A stretch of 64,000 nt of DNA from Psychrobacillus sp042944905 (GCF_042944905.1 NZ_CP168496.1:434001-498000), one strand, 5' to 3'; counted from the first letter of the stretch, positions 37,049-46,100 are shown. Translations and numbers: made by a program. Notes: generated by a model not told the origin, from the sequence alone.

Positions 37049-39151
37049 TTGAGAAAGTCAAAAAGTATTGCGAAAAAGTTATCGGCATTAATCATTGGAT
37101 TATTTTTGATATTATTTCTTGCTTACACTATAGTAACGAGTGTTATTTTACACAACCAAAGTGTTGAAGAATCGGAGAGTTCAACACTTCTAGATGCTCA
37201 GCTCTCTGCTGCAAAAATGAGTGATCGTTTTAAGAAAACGAATGAAACCTTACAAACAACAAAGCATATTTTGGAATCATTGCAGGCAAATGGAGAGTTA
37301 TCAGCAGCAGAAGTACTAAGCGTTCTTAAAACAAATTTAGCTGAAAATGAAGACGTGCTTGGAGTGTCAGCACTATTAGAAGACGGGGCCGTAGATGTAG
37401 ATGCCACCATTCCAGATACCCTAATAGACAGTGAAAATCGATTTATCCCTTATTTGTATAAAAATGGTACTAAAATTGAAATGAATTCGATAAAAGGATA
37501 TGAAAAAGAAGGAACTGCTGATTGGTATTGGATTCCGAAAAAAGAGGGACGAGTAGTTCTAACGGAGCCTTATGAATACGAAGTAAATGGAAAAACTGTT
37601 TCGATGACAACAATAGCGGTTCCTCTAATTAGTCCTTCTGGGACATTTTTAGGAGTAATAAGTGCTGACTTGTCCGTGGACTTTTTAGCAGACTTAGTAA
37701 ATTCCGTTAAGCCGGATAGTGGATATGCTGGTATTATTACTGAAAAAGGAATGCTTACAGTAAATAGTATTAATGAAAAGTTAAATGGAACGAATATGCA
37801 GGATGCCATTGATTGGAAGGCAATTAAAAATACATTAGAAAGTGGAAAGCCTGCTAGCACGTATATTGACTCTAAACAGCTCGGAGAACAAGCCTTTAAT
37901 GCGTTTGCTCCAATGATGCTTGAAGGAGTTGACGATATCTGGTCTGTTCAACTAGTGTTACCAAAATCGAAAATCTTGGAAACGTACAATCAAATTCTCG
38001 TATTAACGATAGTAGCTTCTATTGTGATGGTTGCTTTAATGGCAGCTGCCACTGCGTGGTTTATTTTCAATCAATTAAAACCACTGAAGTTTTTGCGAGA
38101 ATCTATTGAAACTGCGGCTAATGGGGACTTAACAAAAAAAGTAGACAAAAAATATATTAAAATGGATGAAATTGGTGCTGTGGCGTCAGCATATAACCAT
38201 ATGTTAGAAAAAACGAATGATGCCATACATGCTGTGTTCAACTCTTCCACAATTTTGAATGAATCTTCTAACCAAGTACATGAAACATTTAATGAAATTG
38301 TCGCATCTAGCCAAGAGGTTTCATTAGCGACAAATGAGATTGCGCAAGGAGCTTTCAAACAGTCCGAAGACACAGAAGAAACAAATTACCGAATGATAGA
38401 TTTATCTAATCAGATTGATACCATAAAAGTTCTATCTTCTCAAATGGATAACTTGTCCCATAAGACAAAAATGTCGACAGAAAAAGGAATGAATGAAGTC
38501 GAAAAACTGCGTCAACATAACTTAGCGACCAATGAAATGAATGGTAAGGTACAACAACAAATTGATAAATTAACCTCTAATATTTCAAATATTAACCAAG
38601 TAATTACCTCCATTCAAGGTATTACAGAGCAAACAAATTTACTAGCGCTTAATGCAAGTATAGAAGCTGCTCGTGCTGGTGAGCATGGAAAAGGTTTTGC
38701 AGTAGTAGCAGAGGAAGTAAGAAAACTAGCAGAACAGTCTAAAAGTGAAACGGAAGTTATTAAACAAACCGTTCAAAGTATTTTAGAGGAATCCAAACAG
38801 ACAGTTACAATTATTGCTTCTAATGTAGGACTGATGCAAGTGCAAAATGAATCTGTTCATAGCACGGAAAGAGCCTTTAAAGAAAATGAAGAACTTTCAG
38901 GAGCAATTGCAACGGCCATTAACGAGTTGGTAAATGAATTATCTATTATGTTAGAACATAAAAATCAAGCGATGATGGCAATTCAGAGTATCTCCGCTAT
39001 TTCAGAGGAAACTGCCGCTTCGGCTGAAGAAGTGAGCGCCTCAGCTGCAGATCAACAAGCGGAACTTGAGCGTGTAGCAGGTTCCATAGATCATATGAAC
39101 AAGATAGCGCAAGATTTACAAGAAGTAGTTAATCGATTTAAACTACTATAA
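37049..39151 (+). CDS. Methyl-accepting chemotaxis protein
   Basis: 700-residue transmembrane chemoreceptor. TM1 about residues 10-32, an extracellular double-Cache-like sensor region about 40-310 (WYWIPKKEGRVVLTEPY is typical), TM2 about 315-340, HAMP about 343-395, then the long signalling coiled coil whose tip EQTNLLALNASIEAARAGEH sits near residue 527. It controls CheA through CheW in response to small-molecule ligands, often amino acids for this sensor type. TTG start behind AAAGGAG. Monocistronic. Confidence 0.92.
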   Translation: MRKSKSIAKKLSALIIGLFLILFLAYTIVTSVILHNQSVEESESSTLLDAQLSAAKMSDRFKKTNETLQTTKHILESLQANGELSAAEVLSVLKTNLAENEDVLGVSALLEDGAVDVDATIPDTLIDSENRFIPYLYKNGTKIEMNSIKGYEKEGTADWYWIPKKEGRVVLTEPYEYEVNGKTVSMTTIAVPLISPSGTFLGVISADLSVDFLADLVNSVKPDSGYAGIITEKGMLTVNSINEKLNGTNMQDAIDWKAIKNTLESGKPASTYIDSKQLGEQAFNAFAPMMLEGVDDIWSVQLVLPKSKILETYNQILVLTIVASIVMVALMAAATAWFIFNQLKPLKFLRESIETAANGDLTKKVDKKYIKMDEIGAVASAYNHMLEKTNDAIHAVFNSSTILNESSNQVHETFNEIVASSQEVSLATNEIAQGAFKQSEDTEETNYRMIDLSNQIDTIKVLSSQMDNLSHKTKMSTEKGMNEVEKLRQHNLATNEMNGKVQQQIDKLTSNISNINQVITSIQGITEQTNLLALNASIEAARAGEHGKGFAVVAEEVRKLAEQSKSETEVIKQTVQSILEESKQTVTIIASNVGLMQVQNESVHSTERAFKENEELSGAIATAINELVNELSIMLEHKNQAMMAIQSISAISEETAASAEEVSASAADQQAELERVAGSIDHMNKIAQDLQEVVNRFKLL

Positions 39152-39156
39152 AAAAA

Positions 39157-39207
39157 AGGGTTGCCCTTAAGTCAGTGAAATTAGACTGTTGAGGGCAACC
39201 TTTTTTT
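39157..39207 (+). terminator. Terminator of the chemoreceptor gene
   Basis: AAAGGGTTGCCCTTAA pairs with TTGAGGGCAACCTTTTTTT. Confidence 0.9.
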
Positions 39208-39263
39208 AAAAGGACCAGACGTCTTTTTGTCCGGTTTTCTTGCATATAATTTCTACTCAATGA

Positions 39264-39413
39264 TTAGCTTCCACTATTGTCGTTCTTCATTCCTTTCATA
39301 GGGGTATTGATAAAATTATCAAATTGCTTTGACAGTTTATCCCGAGCTTCTTTGTTTCTCATTAAGTATGCGGCTCCTAGTCCAAGTGCAGTTAATGCTA
39401 GTTTGTTCTTCAT
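39264..39413 (-). CDS. Small stress-type protein, unknown function
   Basis: 49 residues: MKNKLALTALGLGAAYLMRN, then a charged KEARDKLSKQFDNFINTP part. The N-terminal hydrophobic stretch could be a single membrane helix, as in YtxH- or DUF3918-like small proteins. ATG 39413 has GGAG nine bases upstream. A second ATG four bases earlier (39417) opens another frame that gives no plausible protein. A SigB-type promoter lies 33-57 bases upstream, supporting a real, stress-induced gene. Confidence 0.6.
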   Translation of the reverse strand: MKNKLALTALGLGAAYLMRNKEARDKLSKQFDNFINTPMKGMKNDNSGS

Positions 39414-39445
39414 CCATGCTCACTCCTCTCATATTGTTATGTATG

Positions 39446-39470
39446 TTACCCTGTTTAATGTAAAATAAAC
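39446..39470 (-). promoter_or_regulatory. Candidate SigB promoter for the small gene
   Basis: On the - strand GTTTAT (39470-39465), 13 bases, GGGTAA (39451-39446); the SigB consensus is GTTT-N12-15-GGGTA. Confidence 0.55.
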
Positions 39471-39549
39471 TTTAATGAAACAGTACAACTAGATTAATGA
39501 TAAAATAAACTTAATTGGAAATGATATGAAAGAAATGAGTTGATTAGCA

Positions 39550-42126
39550 TTGAGACAATTTTGGAAAATGCCTTGGTTTTCACGACTGTTTAAAATAGTA
39601 CTCCCATTTTTAATACTTGTTGTGTTTTATTTTGAATCAAATCAGGCACTAAAAAACTTAGACTTCTCTCTTTTAAAAAATAATTTTAATAAGTTAGCAC
39701 TGAATCATCTATTTATAATTGCTTTTACAGGAATTATTGCTGTTCTCCCTATGGTTCTTTACGATTTTGTTTTGCGTCGACATTTACAACTAAACGTCCC
39801 CGTCAAAAAGACAATCGTTTATTCGTGGACAGCTAACACTGTCTCGAACTTTATAGGTTTTGGTGGTATAGCAGGAATGATGATTCGTACTTTTTTTTAT
39901 GGTCAACACGGCTACGAGAAAAAAGCACTTGTGAAAGGAATAGGATTAATTACTCTCTTTTACTTGTCTGGTATGTCTTTATTAAGCTGGTTGCCATTGC
40001 TCGGAATTATTCATACACCTATTTTCAATCAAGTTAAATGGATTCACATTGCCCTTGTAGGAATTGCGTTATATTTTCCAGTTTTATTAATTAGTATAAA
40101 AAGGAAGAAAGATACACTTGCTCCAGAACGTATTAGTAGGAAGAGTATTTTTTCATTAGCTATTATTTCTCTTTTGGAGTGGAGTTTTGCTTTCATTTTG
40201 ATTTATATAATTTCTGTTTTTCTAGGGGTTTCAGTATCTGTTCCAATTATGTTTGCGACATTTATTGTAGCTTCCTTCGCAGGTATTATTAGTATGTTAC
40301 CTGGTGGAATTGGCTCTTTTGACTTAATGTATTTGCTTGGAATGGAAGGGCTGGGTGTTCCCACTGAAATAACGCTATTAATATTGTTGTTATATAGAAT
40401 TAGCTATTTTATTATTCCAGCTTTACTTGGCGCTGTTACATTACTATTTTATTTCTGGGGAGAACTGAATCAAAAATTTAATCGGATCCCAGCGATTATT
40501 TTGCAAAATATTAGTCATTGGTTTGTTACTGTTTTTGTTTTAATGGCTGGAATTATTTTGTTATTATCGGCAGCGGTTCCGGCTGCACTTGAAAGAGTAA
40601 AGATGGCAAATGAAATTTTAGCTTTACCAGTGATGAATATGTCCCATAAGTTTACGGTTGGTTTAGGGATTTCTCTTTTAATGTTGACTAGAGGGATACA
40701 ATATCGAGTGAAATGGGCTTACGATTTAACCTTAGTTGCATTAGTGGTTGCGGCAGTTTTTTCTTTATCCAAATGGTTTGACTACGAAGACGCGACTTTT
40801 GTATTAGTTGTTTTCCTCATATTACTCATGTCTAAGAAACGTTTTTATCGAGAAAATTTTGTACCTACTTGGGGTAAATCCATAACAGATATTATTGGAA
40901 TTACAATTATTTTAGGAATATTTTTGTTTATTGGGTACGTAAATTTACCTTCATCAACTATATCCATTCCAGTAAAATTGCAACCATACGTTATAACAGA
41001 TTCCACCGATTTATTTATTAGTGCAATTATAGGGATCATTCTTGCCATTCTGTATATGTCTATAGGTTACTTGCTCAATAAGCCGAGGCATTTTCCTTTT
41101 GAAAAATCTACAACATATGAAAGTGAAATAAAAGAGCATCTCGACAAATATGGAGGTACAGTGTTATCTCATTTGATTTTTCTGCATGATAAATATATTT
41201 ATTGGAATCAATCCAAAACAGTGATGGTTTCTTTTCAAAGGTACTCAGATAAATTGATTGTTTTAGGGGACCTAATCGGGGAGAAAAAAGATATTCTTCG
41301 AGCAATGGAAGAATTTCATGATCGTGCAAATTTATATGGCTATACGCCAGTTTATTATCAAGTTACTTCTAAAATGTTCCCGTACCTTCATGAAAATGGC
41401 TATGACTTTTTTAAACTCGGAGAAGAAGCTTTTGTCAATCTTCCTACGTTCGACTTATCAGGGAAGAAAATGAAAAATTTGCGCGCCAATAAAAATAAAC
41501 TGGAAAGGGAAGGATTTCATCTTCAAGTAGTTCAACCTCCACATTCAGATGAGTTTATTGCAAGCCTAAAACCAATTTCAGATGAGTGGTTAGATGGACG
41601 AAAAGAAAAAGGATTTTCTTTAGGTTGGTTTAATCCTTACTATTTAAAATCACTTCCAATCGCTTTAGTAGTTGATAAAGAGGGAAAAACAATTGCATTT
41701 TGTAATATAATGCCTGCTTACGATGGTGGGGAAATGGTTTCTGTTGATCTGATGAGATATGGAAAGAATGCTCCAAATGCCACAATGGATTATTTGTTTA
41801 TCAAATTGTTTGAATGGTACAAAGAAGAAAATTATGTGAAGTTCAATTTAGGGATGGCTCCTTTGGCCAACGTAGGTCTATCTAAATATTCTTTCTTAAC
41901 TGAGAAAATTGCCTATCAAATTTTCTTATATGGTCAGGCAGTCTACCATTTTAAAGGATTAAAAATGTTTAAGGAAAAATATGCAGATCAATGGGAGCCT
42001 AAGTATTTGGCACTTCGAAAAAAGTCTTCCTTACCAATTACAATGGCACAAGTATCTTTGCTGATCGCTCGTTCTGGACCTGTCCATAAAAAAAGATGGT
42101 GGACTATGTTTTCAAAATTTTATTAA
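39550..42126 (+). CDS. mprF: Phosphatidylglycerol lysyltransferase/flippase MprF
   Basis: 858 residues, the full bifunctional length. The N-terminal half has about 14 membrane helices (flippase part, residues 10-510, with SMLPGGIGSFDLMYLLGMEG typical). The C-terminal cytosolic DUF2156/GNAT-like domain (about 520-830) holds VLGDLIGEK, EWLDGRKEKGFSLGWF and FNLGMAPLANVG. It adds lysine from Lys-tRNA to phosphatidylglycerol and moves the product outward, lowering surface negative charge and giving resistance to cationic peptides. TTG start; the ribosome site (GAAATGAG) is weak. No terminator recognised; repeats follow. Confidence 0.93.
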   Translation: MRQFWKMPWFSRLFKIVLPFLILVVFYFESNQALKNLDFSLLKNNFNKLALNHLFIIAFTGIIAVLPMVLYDFVLRRHLQLNVPVKKTIVYSWTANTVSNFIGFGGIAGMMIRTFFYGQHGYEKKALVKGIGLITLFYLSGMSLLSWLPLLGIIHTPIFNQVKWIHIALVGIALYFPVLLISIKRKKDTLAPERISRKSIFSLAIISLLEWSFAFILIYIISVFLGVSVSVPIMFATFIVASFAGIISMLPGGIGSFDLMYLLGMEGLGVPTEITLLILLLYRISYFIIPALLGAVTLLFYFWGELNQKFNRIPAIILQNISHWFVTVFVLMAGIILLLSAAVPAALERVKMANEILALPVMNMSHKFTVGLGISLLMLTRGIQYRVKWAYDLTLVALVVAAVFSLSKWFDYEDATFVLVVFLILLMSKKRFYRENFVPTWGKSITDIIGITIILGIFLFIGYVNLPSSTISIPVKLQPYVITDSTDLFISAIIGIILAILYMSIGYLLNKPRHFPFEKSTTYESEIKEHLDKYGGTVLSHLIFLHDKYIYWNQSKTVMVSFQRYSDKLIVLGDLIGEKKDILRAMEEFHDRANLYGYTPVYYQVTSKMFPYLHENGYDFFKLGEEAFVNLPTFDLSGKKMKNLRANKNKLEREGFHLQVVQPPHSDEFIASLKPISDEWLDGRKEKGFSLGWFNPYYLKSLPIALVVDKEGKTIAFCNIMPAYDGGEMVSVDLMRYGKNAPNATMDYLFIKLFEWYKEENYVKFNLGMAPLANVGLSKYSFLTEKIAYQIFLYGQAVYHFKGLKMFKEKYADQWEPKYLALRKKSSLPITMAQVSLLIARSGPVHKKRWWTMFSKFY

Positions 42127-42166
42127 AAGAAGGTATATAATAAATTCAGTATTGCAGTGTATATTT

Positions 42167-42292
42167 GAGAAAAATAGGTACAAAATTACCGGAAAAAAGA
42201 TCGTGAAGTGACGTATTTACTTCACGATCTTTTTGATTTCTCCTGGTAATCGTAAAGACGAGATACACTTATAGGAAGCAATCGTTTTTCTT
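42167..42292 (+). repeat. R1 element, copy E (internally deleted)
   Basis: Starts GAGAAAAATAGGTA like the others, then jumps to the second half: ATTACCGG, hairpin 2 (AAAGATCGTGAAGT with ACTTCACGATCTTT) and GGTAATCGT, then AAAGACGAGATACACTTATAGG and the TTTTTCTT end. Hairpin 1 and the middle are missing. It shows that the second half can stand alone. Confidence 0.75.
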
Positions 42293-42300
42293 GAAGATTA

Positions 42301-42714
42301 AGAAAATATATAGATTTTCCTCCTGCGAAACCAGTGTTCATAGTACTTTAAAGAAATAAATAATACCGCGGATTTTCGTTTCAGGTGGATGCTTTCCGCG
42401 GGGTGAGCGTTGAGCCATCTCCGTCGCATTCGCGTCGCTAGCGATGTCTCATCTGTCTCACATAGGAACAAAGGCTAAGAGCGCCACATCGTGTGGCAAC
42501 GCCTTCGTGACCAACATCCTGTTGGCCTCCCGCCGGAGTCGCCACCTTTCACTACAATCCATTAAGTGAGTAGTACCTAACAAATAGATTTTCCCCAGCT
42601 ATCGCTAAGAATCCAGTAATAGTATAATTTCAAGGGTTTGACCTTGATTTTTTTTAGTTTTACCTTACACAGTTTACATGAATCAGTGGGTGTATTATTA
42701 GAGTATGTGGTACT
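42301..42714 (+). repeat. R2 repeat, copy 1, with linker to R1 copy F
   Basis: GC-rich core (TTTCAGGTGGATGC, TTCCGCGGGG, GTGGCAACGCCTTCGTGACC, TCCTGTTGGCCTCCCGC) flanked by AT-rich ends (TTTTCCTCCTGCGAAA at the left, CTACAATCCATTAAGTGAGT at the right). About 90% alike by eye to 45355-45754, including the linker AATCAGTGGGTGTATTATTA. It contains small hairpins such as CCACA/TGTGG and CCAACA/TGTTGG. No coding potential. Confidence 0.85.
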
Positions 42715-43030
42715 AGAGAAAAATAGATAGCATCCATTACTATAGAAGCGCAGAGCGGACGAAATTGTATCTTCGTCCGCTTTTAAAAGAATAGGAAGGT
42801 ATCTAATCTTTCATTAACCAAACCTAATGCACCATGTCTCTTCCTATTTCAAGAGGGCGACGGACAAACATCTGCCACAAGATTACCGAAAAAAGAGGAT
42901 CTGGAAGTGACGCAGTCATTTCCAGATCCTCCATAAAAGTCTTCGTTAATAGTGTAGCCAATGTTACATCCAAAGCACTCTGGAAATAGTTAAGTCCAGG
43001 TGCACTTAAAGGACCTTGTGTGTTTCTTAT
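42715..43030 (+). repeat. R1 element, copy F
   Basis: Hairpin 1 GCGGACGAA (42755-42763) with TTCGTCCGC (42772-42780). Hairpin 2 GAGGATCTGGAAGTGAC (42895-42911) with GTCATTTCCAGATCCTC (42915-42931), one G-U pair. The stem bases differ from copies B, D and G while pairing is kept. Joined to R2 copy 1 upstream. Confidence 0.88.
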
Positions 43031-43097
43031 CCAAAATGGTTTAGCGTGAAGAAAATAGGTTAAACAAAGGCTAAAGATATGAAAAGGAGAGATAAGC

Positions 43098-43325
43098 ATG
43101 ATGGAAAAATCTTCTGAAGATCTTGGACACCAACATAAAAAGGGGCATCTACCAGATAATCCAGATGAGGTGAAAACGGATAAAAAAAGTATTTTTGATA
43201 TGGACGAAGATATGCAAACTGTCGATCCAATTCCTGTAGAAGAGTTAAATGAAAAAGTAAAAGACGAGAAAAATAAGCGTGAGACAAAATCAACTTCATC
43301 AAGTGAAGAACGTTATCCAGATTAA
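43098..43325 (+). CDS. Small acidic hydrophilic protein, unknown
   Basis: 75 residues, almost all charged or polar (KKGHLPDNPDEVKTDKKS, then DMDEDMQTVDPIPVEELN), with no signal peptide or membrane helix, probably disordered. ATG 43098 follows AAGGAGAG with eight bases spacing. I do not recognise the family. First gene of a cassette bracketed by R2-R1 composite repeats. Confidence 0.6.
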   Translation: MMEKSSEDLGHQHKKGHLPDNPDEVKTDKKSIFDMDEDMQTVDPIPVEELNEKVKDEKNKRETKSTSSSEERYPD

Positions 43326-43404
43326 ATCGGCTTTCGTTTATCATTCCATTTTTATGGATATACCTTAGTTAGCCTTAAAATACAACACAACGAGGGGATA
43401 TATC

Positions 43405-43857
43405 ATGAAAATGAAAAAGTACTCGATATATGGAAGTGCTTTACTGGTAATCGCATTATTACTAGGTGCTTGCGGAGATAAAGAAAAAGTGAAAAGTGCG
43501 GCAAAAGTAGACGAAGAAAAGAGTGAGTTTGGATTTCAATCTTTTGATTTAGAGGTAGATACCCCGGATCATAAAGATGCAATTGAAGTATCTATGGTGA
43601 TAAAAGGATCGACAATAGAAGCTGATTATGTGAATCGAATGGAACCGAAGAAGTTAAAGGGCGATAAAGCATATGAAGAGCTGAGGCCTATGTTGAAGAA
43701 AATAGAATTATCAAAAGATATGAGTAAAGATGATGTGATTAAAAATGTATCCAAAGCGTTCGATGTAGAAGACTACACGAAGTTCGACTTAGAAGTTGAA
43801 TTCACGGATGGAAAACATAAAGTATATAAGGATGAAAAAAGTAAAAAAAGTAAATAG
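43405..43857 (+). CDS. YusW-like lipoprotein
   Basis: 150 residues. Lipoprotein signal with lipobox LLLGAC (Cys near residue 23). The mature part (FGFQSFDLEVDTPDHKDAIE, then LKKIELSKDMSKDDVIKNV and FTDGKHKVYKD) follows the pattern of Bacillus YusW, a lipoprotein of unknown role: a beta strand pair, a helix with DMSKDDV, then a beta end. ATG follows GAGGGG. A weak hairpin (ACTTGCCAAGTCATG with CATAACTTGGC) follows at about 43860-43893 with a T-run and may terminate it. Confidence 0.75.
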   Translation: MKMKKYSIYGSALLVIALLLGACGDKEKVKSAAKVDEEKSEFGFQSFDLEVDTPDHKDAIEVSMVIKGSTIEADYVNRMEPKKLKGDKAYEELRPMLKKIELSKDMSKDDVIKNVSKAFDVEDYTKFDLEVEFTDGKHKVYKDEKSKKSK

Positions 43858-43930
43858 AGTACTTGCCAAGTCATGATTAAGTTCATAACTTGGCTTTTTT
43901 GTTGAGAAATAGAATGATATAGGAACCATA

Positions 43931-43979
43931 ATAGTGTATGATACATAGTATAATGTATAGTGTATGTCACATAGTATAA
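43931..43979 (+). promoter_or_regulatory. Direct-repeat operator upstream of the PadR gene
   Basis: Two copies of ATAGTGTATG-(2)-ACATAGTATAA, at 43931-43953 and 43957-43979, differ only at two central bases (AT and TC) and are offset by 26 bases. Each carries partial dyad symmetry (GTATG..ACATAG; TACATAGTATAATGTA). They overlap the expected promoter and end 15 bases before the start codon. Likely binding sites for the PadR protein itself. Confidence 0.65.
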
Positions 43980-43994
43980 AGGGTGAGGTGGAAT

Positions 43995-44342
43995 ATGAGT
44001 AAATTATTAAGTTCGCTAATTACAGAGTTAAGACGTGGGACGCTGACATTAGCTGTATTGAGTCAATTGCGTACACCGCAATACGGATATTCGCTTGTCC
44101 AATTACTGGAGAAATCCAATGTATTAATTGACCAAAGTACTTTATATCCTTTGCTTCGACGATTAGAAAAGCAAGAGTTAGTAGTTAGTAGTTGGGATAC
44201 ATCAGACAGTAGACCACGGAAGTACTATGTGTTGAGCGAATATGGGATAGAAATGTTCGATCAGTTGAAAAAAGAGTGGGAGAAAACATCAAGCGAGCTT
44301 TATATATTATTGAATGGAGATGAAGGGGATGCACCTAATTGA
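43995..44342 (+). CDS. PadR-family transcriptional regulator
   Basis: 115 residues, winged helix. RRGTLTLAVLSQLRTPQYGY, then LIDQSTLYPLLRRLEKQEL and SRPRKYYVLSEYG are hallmark PadR segments. The frame extends to GTG 43983, but ATG 43995 is the better start. The stop overlaps the following gene. Such pairs with a HAAS-domain membrane protein are common in Firmicutes, and the regulator usually represses its own operon through inverted or direct repeats like those just upstream. Confidence 0.88.
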   Translation: MSKLLSSLITELRRGTLTLAVLSQLRTPQYGYSLVQLLEKSNVLIDQSTLYPLLRRLEKQELVVSSWDTSDSRPRKYYVLSEYGIEMFDQLKKEWEKTSSELYILLNGDEGDAPN

Positions 44343-45327
44343 TATTTATATCCAGGAAGTAACTCGTAGACTTCCTGAAAAGAACCGTAAGGATATTGCA
44401 CTTGAGTTACAGTCGACAATTGAGGATATGCTACCTGAAAATTTTACAGAGGTAGATGTGAAGGAAGTACTTGGTAAGCTTGGAAACCCAGTAACGCTTG
44501 CTAGCGGCTATTTAGATCGTCCAATGCATTTGATAGGACCATATTATTTCGATAAATATGTAACTTTACTGAAAATGATATTACCTATTGCTGCAACTAT
44601 TGCGCTCATAGTATCCATATCGGAAAGTATACTCTCTTATAATGCCAATGAAACAGTGATAAATATAGTTCTTACTATTATAGGGAAAGGTATAGTAGAA
44701 ATTATAAGTACATTAATGCAGTCATTTTTTTGGATAACGCTTATTTTTGCAATCTTGGAACGTACAAATATTTCAAATGAAAAACTGTCTATAAAAACTA
44801 GTTTGAAAGACTGGACCCCTGATGATTTAAAACGTATTCCACCTATTTTGAAAGAGAAAAAAATAGCTAAATCTAAGATCTTTGGAAGTTTATTGGAAAT
44901 TGGAATCTTTTCAGCTGTCTATTTTAATGCAGTCCGTTTACTCGGCGTATATGAAAATATTGACGGTAGATTACAGTTGACAATACCTTCCTTCAATCAA
45001 GAAGTTTTGCAGTCATTTTGGTTAATTGTCGTAATTGCAATTGCTGTGGAAGTTACGTTAGTATGCTACAAATTTGTTATTGGTCAATGGACGATGAATG
45101 TAGCAATTTTAAATATAGTACGACATGTCATATCTTCTATCGTTGTTATTGTTTTGTTCAGTAATTCTAGTTTTATAAATCCAGATTTTAAAGCGTATTT
45201 AGAAGGATTGAAGAATAGTCCATTTGAAATGCAAGGCCCTTTTCAGCTAGTAATTATCTTGTTATTTGTAGTCATTGCTGTTATTGATGTAATGAAAGGG
45301 TTTAGAAAAGCTAACATTGGTAAATAA
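44329..45327 (+). CDS. HAAS/permease-prefix domain membrane protein
   Basis: 333 residues from ATG 44329 (GGAG nine bases upstream; the frame runs on to 44314). Residues 1-70 (IDIYIQEVTRRLPEKNRKDI, GKLGNPVTLASGYL) are the HAAS-type cytoplasmic domain usually paired with PadR regulators. About six membrane helices follow (80-105, 120-150, 190-210, 230-250, 260-280, 305-325). Role unknown; it probably senses or responds to envelope state with the regulator. Overlaps padR by 14 bases. Confidence 0.78.
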   Translation: MHLIDIYIQEVTRRLPEKNRKDIALELQSTIEDMLPENFTEVDVKEVLGKLGNPVTLASGYLDRPMHLIGPYYFDKYVTLLKMILPIAATIALIVSISESILSYNANETVINIVLTIIGKGIVEIISTLMQSFFWITLIFAILERTNISNEKLSIKTSLKDWTPDDLKRIPPILKEKKIAKSKIFGSLLEIGIFSAVYFNAVRLLGVYENIDGRLQLTIPSFNQEVLQSFWLIVVIAIAVEVTLVCYKFVIGQWTMNVAILNIVRHVISSIVVIVLFSNSSFINPDFKAYLEGLKNSPFEMQGPFQLVIILLFVVIAVIDVMKGFRKANIGK

Positions 45328-45354
45328 GAGGAGATACTGCGGCAACTCTTTTTT

Positions 45355-45754
45355 TAAAAGAAAGTATATGGATTTTCCTCCTGCGAAAGCAGTGTTCATA
45401 GTACTTGAAAGAATTAAATAATAACGCGGATTTCCGTTTCAGGTGGACGCGTTCCGCGGGGGTCACTTCAGTCGCTTGCGATGGCTCATCTGTCTCACAT
45501 AGGAACAAAGGCTAAGAGCGCCACATCTTGTGGCAACGCCTTCGTGACCAACATCCTGTTGGCCTCCCGCTGGAGTCGCCACCTTTCACTACAATCCATT
45601 AAGTGAGTAGTACCTAACTGTCCAGCTATCGCTAAGAATCCAGTAATAGTAAGGCTTCATAGTATGATTTCAAGGGCTTGATTTTGATTGTTTTTACTTT
45701 TACCGTACACAGTATATATGAATCAGTAGGTGTATGATTAGAGTAGGAGGTACT
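45355..45754 (+). repeat. R2 repeat, copy 2, with linker to R1 copy G
   Basis: Near-copy of 42301-42714 in the same orientation: TTTTCCTCCTGCGAAA, TTTCCGTTTCAGGTGGACGC, GGCTAAGAGCGCCACATC, CTACAATCCATTAAGTGAGT and linker AATCAGTAGGTGTATGATTA. It lacks about 20 bases in the GC-rich middle. Confidence 0.85.
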
Positions 45755-46064
45755 AGAGAAAAATAAAGAGCATCCATTAATAAAGAAGCGCAGAGCGGAC
45801 GAAATTGCATCTTCGTCCGCTTTTAAAAGTATAGGAAAGGATTTATTCTCTCATTATCCAAACCTAATACACCATGTCTCTAAATATTTCAAGAGGGCGA
45901 CGGATAAACATCTGCCACAAGATTACCTAAAAAGATGGGTCGTGAAGTGACGTAGTCACTTCACGACCCATAGTACTAACGGTAATAGTGTAGCCAACGT
46001 TTCGTCCAAAGCACTCTGGAAATAGTAAAGACAAGATGCACTTAAAGGACGCTTGCGTTTTTCT
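45755..46064 (+). repeat. R1 element, copy G
   Basis: Hairpin 1 GCGGACGAA (45795-45803) with TTCGTCCGC (45812-45820). Hairpin 2 ATGGGTCGTGAAGTGAC (45934-45950) with GTCACTTCACGACCCAT (45954-45970), perfect. ATTACC before and GGTAAT after enclose it. The 3' end is GACGCTTGCGTTTTTC. With R2 copy 2 it forms a composite that parallels 42301-43030. Confidence 0.88.
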
Positions 46065-46100
46065 CTATATATTACAAAAATATTAAAAAATGAAATAGAG

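Noticed and set aside
42824..43344. Open frames on the - strand within R1 copy F and over the 43098 gene
   Set aside because: They lie across hairpins or antisense to a gene with a good ribosome site, and equivalents in other R1 copies are broken.
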